Made by a program: the position numbers and the translations under genes. DNA of 64,000 nucleotides from positions 10,222,158-10,286,157 of the forward strand of contig CP137671.1 of NCBI GenBank assembly GCA_037976565.1, given 5' to 3'. Each line of letters begins with the position of its first letter. The stretch's first letter is position 1. Source of the DNA: Mesocentrotus franciscanus (Eukaryota > Echinodermata > Echinoidea > Camarodonta > Strongylocentrotidae). Below are positions 58,201-64,000 of the stretch, in pieces. The notes under the pieces are model-generated. The model had not been told where the DNA came from. It saw only the letters and a program-made list of their open reading frames with translations, and did no database searches.

Positions 58201-59485
58201 TACAGGTAAGGGTAGACTCTTCAGACTAAATCTGCAATTCAATTTTATTAAATGTTTTAATTTGTCCACTGTACTATCAACATGGACACTTGTTTCGTGC
58301 ACATGTAAAAAAAAAAAGAGACTTGTACATAGTTTACAATAAACAGAAATAGGATACAAATCAATTAATTAATTTCCATAAGAGTTTATTATGATAGGAT
58401 TAGCAGTACACAAACTGAACTGCACATGGTTTACAGCAATTAGAATACATTATTACTATGAATTCTTTTATATTATTCTCTTTATAAACTAGTTCGTAGC
58501 AAGTTTTAAAGATGTATAGTAATGGGCTCTCATGGGGAATTCCACACCATTCGGGGTTATTGTCAATCACCAGGATTAGCCTTCAGTTTTATGACCAACA
58601 GGCCATATGTAATTCTTTGCATTTTCCACCCATTCCCCCATATGCTAAAGTCATTATCTTACATTTCCCTCACCCCTCTCAGGAGAGACTAGGGCGTATT
58701 TCTTGATGGGACTACGGTTTTGCTGTGTGCAGACTTGTACACCCATTAATGGTTTTTCCATCAAGTCTGGTGTCAGCAAATTATGGCCTTGTGCACATGG
58801 AAACTGACGACCCTCTACCTTTAATGTCTCCCATACTGAGTGTTGCCTCTGCCTTGGTCCTGTGCATTATACCCCCTGTCCACACACAACATTTTCCGTG
58901 ATTAGGCGTGATTAGTTATACCGTTTCGCGATAGTTATATGATGAAATTGTGTGTGTGGACGCTTACTAACGATACGTCATAATAACCGTCGTATAACGA
59001 AACGCAGGTTTGGGCATTGTTTCGAACTAGAACTCAATAACTAACCACGCCTAATCACGCTTAATCACAGAAATTTTGTGTGTGGACGGAACTAGTCTAA
59101 CTGGGCGGGGCTTAACATCGGATCGCACGCAAAAGGAGACCTGACCTCTCATTTCCGCTTCCATTTCATGACCGCAGTAGCAAACTGCGCACCTATACGA
59201 CATTTCGTTATAGAGTTTCGGGATAAATTGTTTTGTGTGTGGACACGCTGTAATACAGAAGAAACAATTTTGAAGAAAATCTGTGATTAAGTGTGGTTTT
59301 ACATCTGCCTATTTCCTTGATAAACTCATTTTCATGAGCAAGTAACAAGTTCTAATGTCACATTTTCTGCTTTTGTCTTTTCCCTTTCCTCTGCAGTTAA
59401 CCACAGGAGAAAAGAACTACTCCCGGAGCTTCGACCGAGATCGATGAAGCCTAACATTGAAGACGATGATGATATCATGACGTGA
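52027..59485 (+). CDS. ARL13B: ARL13B, ciliary Arf-like GTPase; 9 coding exons, frame break in exon 7
   Basis: ARL13B is a membrane-anchored small GTPase of the ciliary shaft; in animals it acts as a GEF for ARL3 and affects ciliary protein traffic and Hedgehog signalling. Coding exons: 52027-52085, 52896-52966, 53678-53927, 54228-54333, 55015-55217, 56079-56205, 56834-57181, 57960-58205, 59397-59485, all with GT-AG introns. The N-terminus MFSLMACC keeps the paired cysteines (7, 8) palmitoylated in orthologues. G-motifs: GLDNSGKT at 28-35, APTVGF at 50-55, DLGGG at 71-75 (Gly where other Arfs have the catalytic Gln), NKQD at 130-133, CSA at 165-167. Arg79, a Joubert-syndrome position in human, is conserved. 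A charged coiled-coil-like region follows (about 190-285), then a Lys-rich and Pro-rich tail. Total coding length is 1499 nt, one short of a whole frame. As written, translation stops at 57056-57058 after 346 residues; the tail stays open in another frame. An in-frame TAA just upstream in exon 1 fixes the start. Confidence 0.96.
52896..52966 (+). CDS. ARL13B: ARL13B coding exon 2
   Basis: 71 nt between CTCACAG and GTAAGA. Encodes residues 20-43, including the P-loop GLDNSGKT. Confidence 0.95.
53455..53545. repeat. Dispersed repeat fragment in ARL13B intron 2
   Basis: AAAGTTATGAATTTTCAAAG and ATTGGCAACTC match the repeat at 42617-42800 in order and spacing. Confidence 0.5.
53678..53927 (+). 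CDS. ARL13B: ARL13B coding exon 3
   Basis: 250 nt between TTCACAG and GTAAGT. Encodes most of the G domain: [34 protein letters not shown] and the start of the guanine-binding strand. Noticeably more GC-rich than its introns. Confidence 0.96.
54166..54222. repeat. (ATTT)n microsatellite at the exon 4 acceptor
   Basis: The tetranucleotide array ends five bases before the acceptor AG and forms the pyrimidine-rich/AT tract of intron 3. Confidence 0.9.
54228..54333 (+). CDS. ARL13B: ARL13B coding exon 4
   Basis: 106 nt between TTCCAG and GTAAGT. Encodes [14 protein letters not shown] and the following helix up to PCRV. It ends in phase 0. The acceptor's upstream tract is an (ATTT)n microsatellite. 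Confidence 0.96.
54410..54700. mobile_element. Foldback MITE, GGGGTGTTTC family (copy 2, intron 4)
   Basis: Long inverted ends: GGGGGGTGTTTTACAACGAC and its near-complement at the right, including the AACTATGGCAGGC/GCCTGCCATAGTT pair. Colinear with the copy at 3059-3337. Confidence 0.85.
55015..55217 (+). CDS. ARL13B: ARL13B coding exon 5
   Basis: 203 nt between TTTGCAG and GTCAGT. Encodes [14 protein letters not shown], the last G-domain helix with [10 protein letters not shown], and the start of the charged coiled-coil. The weaker donor AAG|GTCAGT sits at the start of a tandem duplication (see findings). Confidence 0.95.
55229..55500. repeat. (ATG)n microsatellite and duplicated donor region in intron 5
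   Basis: A (ATG)n run (55229-55273) begins 11 bases after the exon 5 donor. The segment GAAGCAAGGTCAGTGTTGAT through GAGGGAGGAG is then repeated at about 55346-55435 as GAAGCGAGGTCAATGTTGAT, with a third start GAAGTGAGGTCAG at about 55437. Confidence 0.8.
55570..55673. repeat. Hairpin of about 104 bp in ARL13B intron 5
   Basis: GTTCATTACAGCATCTATCC and TTGAGGCTG on the left pair with CAGCCTCAA and GGATAGATCATATAATGAAC on the right, around a TATCGTATGATA centre. Confidence 0.8.
56079..56205 (+). CDS. ARL13B: ARL13B coding exon 6
   Basis: 127 nt between TTTGTAG and GTACAA. Encodes a highly charged stretch ([22 protein letters not shown]) and ends VDDEYFAKK in phase 0. Confidence 0.93.
56324..56416. 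repeat. Foldback in ARL13B intron 6
   Basis: CAGAATGCGAAGTGCATAC pairs with GTATGCAATCCGCATTCTG with two mismatches. The interior also shows GTTGTCTG/AGACAAGC and ACAAGCC complementarity. Confidence 0.7.
56493..56782. mobile_element. MITE in ARL13B intron 6
   Basis: The left end TAAGGTACCTTAGCGAATTG, with AAAAAGACGC and GTCTGGAACGCAAAATGCAT, is mirrored on the right by ATGCATTTTGCCTTCCAGAC, GCGTCTTTTT and TTTCGCTAAGATGCTTA. Arms are about 60 bp. It ends 51 bp before exon 7. Confidence 0.8.
56834..57181 (+). CDS. ARL13B: ARL13B coding exon 7, containing a frame break
   Basis: 348 nt between TCTCCAG and GTAAGT. The incoming frame reads [16 protein letters not shown] and stops at TGA 57056-57058. 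The 3' part is open only in the frame giving [18 protein letters not shown] and [15 protein letters not shown], and only that frame joins exon 8. One net base is missing between 57013 and 57056; the GGGGG run at 57022-57026 is the natural suspect. Sequencing error, allele or true mutation cannot be separated here. Confidence 0.9.
57187..57368. mobile_element. ACAGTSAAACCTG MITE abutting the exon 7 donor
   Basis: Ends TACAGTGAAACCTG and CAGGTTTGATTGTA are inverted. The interior has AAAGACCACCC/GTGGTCTTTAT pairs as in 32514-32706. The left end begins at base +6 of the intron 7 donor. Confidence 0.8.
57960..58205 (+). CDS. ARL13B: ARL13B coding exon 8
   Basis: 246 nt between TTTACAG and GTAAGG. 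Encodes a Lys-rich block, [17 protein letters not shown], then a Pro-rich stretch including [16 protein letters not shown]. This aligns by position with the human tail, but the RVxP ciliary-targeting motif is not present at the equivalent place. A second in-frame donor lies 6 nt upstream (CAG|GTACAG). Confidence 0.93.
58868..59252. mobile_element. MITE in ARL13B intron 8
   Basis: The left end CCCTGTCCACACACAA is inverted with TTGTGTGTGGACACGCTG at the right. A second inverted pair inside (GTGATTAGGCGTGATTAGTT near 58899; AACTAACCACGCCTAATCAC near 59038) gives a nested structure, and TTGTGTGTGTGGACG-type words recur internally. Confidence 0.7.
59397..59485 (+). CDS. ARL13B: ARL13B coding exon 9
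   Basis: Begins after CTCTGCAG and encodes [18 protein letters not shown] and an acidic end EDDDDIMT before TGA. The human protein also ends with an acidic, Ile-Ser-type tail. Confidence 0.92.
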
Positions 59486-59536
59486 CACAAACCCGTCAGT
59501 GACTTATAATAGTAGGAATTATGTAATAGTAGACAA

Positions 59537-59607
59537 GGGAGAGAGAGAGAGAGAAAGAGAGAGGGAGAGACAGAGCAAGAGAGAGAGAGGGAGAGAGAAA
59601 GAGAGGG
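59537..59607. repeat. GA microsatellite in the ARL13B 3' UTR
   Basis: Imperfect (GA)n starting about 50 bases after the stop codon. Confidence 0.9.
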
Positions 59608-59784
59608 GGTTATTAAAGCAAATGACAGACAGACATATTTCAATTTTTTTTAAACAGAGTAACTTTTAAATTCTTGTAACAAAAACGTAAATTAATATAG
59701 ATTTTATTGCAGCAGCAGGTGTTCTTGTTTGACCTTGAATTTTACAGAAATAATTTATTATTCCATCCTTTTATGTATTTTTTA

Positions 59785-60342
59785 CTAGATCATCGCACGT
59801 ATATATGCCCAATAGCCAGGAGAGAGTATGATAAACATAACATAACTTAAGAAATTGCATGATAGCAGGCATAACCCTCGAATTGAAATGAATTTATAAA
59901 ACATCATTGACATAACATTATATACATAAATTAAATATTTTGTTCTAACAAAACTAAAACGGAGAAAATAATGATGAACAACTATATACTTTTCAAATAA
60001 CAAGATATGTAAACTTCCCAATATAACGACAATGTTTAATTTGTCGATGTAAATCATTTTGGAATTCTCCTCTCGATGGTTTGATTTCTTGTTTATAATA
60101 TGTAAAGACCTGTGCAAGTCATTGATAACAACACATAATATAAATTGACCATCTTGTGAAGTTTTATGGGAGTGTTCAGTGCAGAGATTTTGAATGTATT
60201 TCAAGATAGTCAGTACCCTTTGTCTTTTTGGAAACCTCAACAGTGATAAAAATTGATTTCTTATGATACAGTAAAGCCCTAAATTCGTACAGGATGAAGC
60301 TGAACAGAGCGACAGAGGCAAATCACTTTTGTTGTTTTTCAT
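59785..60342 (-). other. Unexplained 185-codon open reading frame
   Basis: It opens directly after a TAA on the minus strand and runs 185 codons in AT-rich DNA, where stops should be frequent. The predicted product is rich in Ile, Leu, Tyr and His, with mixed charged segments in the middle (NKKSNHREENSKMIYIDKLN). I recognise no domain. It may be a fossil coding exon or chance. Confidence 0.2.
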
Positions 60343-61046
60343 TTATTTCCATCTTCATATAAAAACAATAGGTCATTACAATATTATTTATTTTACAAAA
60401 AAATACATGCAATCATACAAATTCATGCGAATATAATACGTATGAAAAGTTACACAAAAATTCATTTCAAACAGTATCAAAGAGACCAAATTAACAAGTC
60501 GAAATGAAAAAAAGGAAGACTAAAATAAGTTCCCTTAAAGTATAGATATCATGTGGTTTTTCAACACTTTTGCGAAATTGTAAACAAAGTACGGTAACTG
60601 CATTTCATGCTTATCCTTTTGCTCTTCGTTTTGACAAATTTAGAAATAGGTTTCATCAACCAGAAACAGAGCCTTGAACAAACTACATTTTACATTAAGA
60701 GTGCCAAAGATTTTTGTTTTCTTCTTTTTTCTTGTTGTGCTAGGATGAAGATTGTAAATATTTTTAGACCTTCAGACTTGCTCATTCATGAACCATGCAG
60801 AGTCTTATGATGCATTACAGATGCATCTTTGTCGTTTTTTTTTATCTGCCTCTTTTAATTCAATAGGATTATGGAATTATAACGTTATTTATGTACGTTT
60901 TCGAACGATTTGACAATTCTACGGTGTCGTGTATCCGTCCAATCAGTTATTTATTCTAACATTGTTGCAGAATGATATGAAACAATTTCAGGTATCGTTA
61001 GTACTACAGCATAATACTAGTATACAAATATACAATACCTTTCGAG

Positions 61047-61222
61047 GGTCTAGCAAAAACTATGAGTTAATGAAGAGGCATAGATAGTAACTTTCCCGAG
61101 GGCAAATTTATATCAAATTTACTATCCCCGAGGCTTGCCGAGGATAGTAAATTTGATATAAATTTGCCTCGAGGAAAGTTACGTGTTATTATGCCTCTGA
61201 ATTAACTCATAGTTTGCTGGAG
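61047..61222. repeat. Long palindrome, arms of about 80 bp
   Basis: CTATGAGTTAAT, AGAGGCATA, GTAACTTTC, GCAAATTTATATCAAATTTA and CTATCC on the left are complemented in order on the right, around a loop of about 14 bases (CCGAGGCTTGCCGA). Small mismatches occur, so it is not a perfect hairpin. Confidence 0.85.
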
Positions 61223-61356
61223 CCAAGAAAGACATTGCATATCTGTTTTATATCCCTCATGAGATACGAGCATCTCACTATTACAAAGAAATATGAACTA
61301 TGAGCATTCAGCAGCATAGGCCTAAATTAAATAAAAAGAAAAGGTAAATGACTTAC

Positions 61357-61590
61357 CAGATTAAAATTCCTTCTCCTTAATTAGTTTCGGTCCCCCTAAA
61401 AATGGCAAAATTCAGTCAGCGTACGGGATTTAAAATGCCTCATAGCGCTAAAACTCCCGCGGTGCACTCACGGCTCTCAGGCCAGGCCGTGCAATTTACG
61501 CAGTGCATGCAGTAACCGCACTAGCACAACACTACTGCAGTACCGTACAGCGCCAGCTAAACCGTTGCATCCTTCTATGTTTCATTTCGT
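61357..61590 (-). promoter_or_regulatory. CpG-containing segment with minus-strand donor
   Basis: 61420-61570 is richer in GC and CpG than its surroundings. Leaving it on the minus strand, TTTTAATCTG|GTAAGT is a near-perfect donor ending an exon at 61357. This could be the promoter and first non-coding exon of a minus-strand transcript. No downstream coding exon is recognised. Confidence 0.25.
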
Positions 61591-63849
61591 GCAATTTTCT
61601 TGTATTTCTTATTTTAATGTGATGTGAATGTGAGTAAGGTACATGTTATTACAGAAGTGTCCAAGGAATGATTGAGGTGAAAGGGATATAATAATAAAAC
61701 AAATATACAATGACTAATTCTCGAAAACTAATCGCACTCGTACTCAAGCTCAAGAACATCAATTTCGATATCGATCGCAGAAATATCGGTGATCGGTGGA
61801 AAAGTGGATTCCGGAATTTACTATACAACGCCGAATAGTAAATGATCTCACTCTCTCAAATTTAATAGGGAAACTATCCCTTTTTCGTGCTCTGTACAAT
61901 GGCAATGCAAAAAACTATACATGAGGGATATAATATATAATATACAAGCAAAATTATATATGTAATATAGAAGATGTTGCTCTTTTGTACGATTTAAACA
62001 TCCCTGAAAACGGTCATTTTCTGTAAGCATTTCATATAATATTTTGATGTACAGTATCAATTATAGTTTTAAAGTTTTAAACATTCACAAATGGAGTATA
62101 TTAAATAGGAACAGATGTTTTAAGTTGCCATGAAAACTGAATTCATGAAGATTTTTTTAGAAAAATTTAAATGACACCATAATAGATATTTTTAATAAAT
62201 AAGTAATTATTGGGAAGATGCGTTCAGTTTATAATTGAATCCCCGATCTAGTTGGTGTAGCGTAACAGTAAGGATACACACATAAGAAAAATGAAAGTTT
62301 ATTCATTTTTATGTAAAAATTAATTTTCCCACTGGACTTTATGCATCAGACAAATTCACTCTGCTCAAATGACCTGTGATTATCTTGAAAACTCTATCCT
62401 TTTAATAGTGGTTAATGCCCCCAAAATGGCAAGTGGAGCCATGCTTTTCTGTGTGCTTATTCGTGTGTATTTTATTGTCTTTTATCATTCATATCGTTGA
62501 CATCTATTTATCTGCCTTTTCTCAGGAAAGACCTACATCTGTATTCTAGTCACTCATTCTAGTATTCATCGGCTGTCTGCAATAAGGCCTTTAATGCCAT
62601 TGACTGGACATAGCACTTGCGTCCTTCTTGCGGGCAGCCGACTAGTTTGTAATCATTTGTCAAATGTACGTTTCACTGTACGTTTCAATGTGCAATATTG
62701 CTGTATCACTGTAGTATTCAAGCAAGTTACCTTGCATTCATTCTTGTGATTGTTTTCTTTGATGTACTGTACCCCCATTCCTGGGCTAAACTAACGTTTC
62801 TTTTTTCACGAGGGGCCGTATTCAATTCAATAGTAGGATTAAGTCAGTATTTCACTTACCGGTAGTATTTTACTTAGTATTTTTTACTTTGCAAAATAAT
62901 ATGTCTTAGCTCGTATTCAGATCACATCTGAGCATTTTACTTTAGTAAGCGGACTTTTAGGTAAAAATACTTACTGATAATCATTGTCAATCCCAAATAA
63001 TGCGTGATTAACGCGACGTATTAAATGCGAGCTATTATAATTGTGCAAAGGTTGTAATACTGCGTTAGAAAACCATATGCCTGCCAATCAAGACCTCCAA
63101 ATAATTGGCTTAAGTCTGGTAGGGAGCTGTCTTAAATTTAGGGTAAAATACCTAGCCAAAAGCTTGAACTGAATACCAAAGTTGGCTATTCAAGTATTTA
63201 ATCTAAGCCGAAAAATAAGTAAAATACTCATATTTCTAACATAAGTATTGAATTAGATACTGGCCAAAGTGTTCAGATTCTAATTTTAGAGTTGAAGTAC
63301 GAGGTGCCTCTGTTGAACATTTGATTTTGATTTATTTCATTGTTATTATTATTATCATTTTTATTTATTTATTTACTATTATTGTTTTTTTTGGGGGAGG
63401 GGGGCGCTAAAATTCAGGCGCCTGTTTGCATAGGACATCCGTTAGTATGGGGCTCTGTTTATTCATTGTATTCCTGTGGTTGTCATGTGTTTATCCATTT
63501 GCTTGCAGAAGAAAAATTGCTTATGTACTGTATTCTCTGTTTGCTGCTTAAGGTTCTGAACATATGCCAGCAATTTTTTATGTTAATTTTTTTTATGGAC
63601 CTGATTTAAACAATTTTCAATCAATATTTTGAATCTGAGAGGAGCAGGGTTGATCAAAGGAAGAGTGTTGCAGTGATGCCGAATCTCCTTTCCTTGTTAC
63701 CATTTATTTTTATTCCTTTTGTACTGATTTGAATTTATGCCATTGATAGCATATGGAGTGTTTCTAATTCTTGTAAATGCGTAATTACATGATTGTATAG
63801 CAGAATGTAGATATTTATATATGAATATATGTATGAAAATCTTTCTTTG
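61591..63849. other. Unassigned downstream DNA
   Basis: AT-rich with short TTATT/ATTT runs near 63340-63375 and a G-run at 63393-63404. No reading frame or RNA gene is supported. It may be 3' UTR of ARL13B or a neighbour. Confidence 0.35.
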
Positions 63850-63855
63850 AATAAA
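63850..63855 (+). promoter_or_regulatory. Candidate poly(A) signal
   Basis: AATAAA lies within TTTGAATAAAGAAAATC and is followed by TG-containing sequence. It could end a long ARL13B 3' UTR (about 4.4 kb), but several other AATAAA words occur between 61300 and 62200, so the choice is weak. Confidence 0.3.
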
Positions 63856-64000
63856 GAAAATCTTGATACTGTGACAATGAATAAGTGACTGTAAATTCTT
63901 TGGGTTTTTTAAGCATTTAAAAAAAGCATTTATGGTGTAAAAGTGTACAAAATTGACAGAGTAAGCAGGATGAGGAAAAGGAATATGATGGAGAAAGAGA

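Larger units (their letters stand above)
59486..61046 (+). other. Presumed ARL13B 3' UTR / downstream region
   Basis: AT-rich DNA after the stop codon. It contains a GA microsatellite and, on the opposite strand, a 185-codon open frame (60342-59785) with no recognised domain. No strong poly(A) signal was chosen in this part, so the transcript end is unresolved. Confidence 0.35.

Overview
This is a eukaryotic nuclear window, AT-rich and mostly non-coding. It looks like a marine invertebrate deuterostome, most plausibly an echinoderm such as a sea urchin. That assignment is inference from genome style: CR1-like LINE and tRNA-derived SINE remnants, many short foldback elements, long CT/GA microsatellites and frequent TACATGTA palindromes. 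No single base pattern proves it.

Only one protein-coding gene can be supported with confidence. It is a nine-coding-exon ARL13B orthologue on the + strand (start codon 52027, stop codon 59485), encoding the ciliary Arf-like GTPase. All exon boundaries are consistent in phase except inside exon 7, where one nucleotide is missing relative to the frame needed by exons 8 and 9. As written, the protein stops after 346 residues. With the frame carried through it would be 499 residues.

Upstream of ARL13B is a complete tRNA-Leu(UAA) gene on the - strand (50109-50192). Between the two lies an RFX X-box-like site (50575-50588), the expected promoter element for a ciliary gene, about 1.45 kb before the start codon. 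The coding start is preceded by a 3' splice site, so a non-coding first exon is likely near the X-box. Downstream, a long 3' tract contains a GA microsatellite, a large palindrome (61047-61222), CpG-containing DNA with a minus-strand splice donor (61357), an unexplained 185-codon minus-strand reading frame, and a poly(A) signal at 63850.

The left 50 kb is gene-poor and dominated by repeats. Notable items are: a 5'-truncated CR1-like reverse-transcriptase remnant (7320-8266) whose 3' tail is shared with a nearby SINE (2611-2875); a TTAA-flanked inverted-repeat element present as three head-to-tail copies (24486-25697) plus a diverged fourth copy (22199-22570); a hAT-like element with 13-bp perfect inverted repeats and an 8-bp target duplication (46744-47128); a Harbinger-like element with TTA duplication (41521-42502); nested inverted-repeat elements (36096-36819 containing 36211-36607) inside one unit of a roughly 0.6-kb tandem array (35285-38490); and minisatellites with 51-, 138- and about 190-bp units. 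A short hairpin sequence recurs at five places, and four exact POU octamers cluster at 43353-43762. Several foldback elements sit in the ARL13B introns, one starting at base +6 of the exon 7 splice donor.

All coordinates, translations and repeat periods were worked out by eye. No database comparison was possible.
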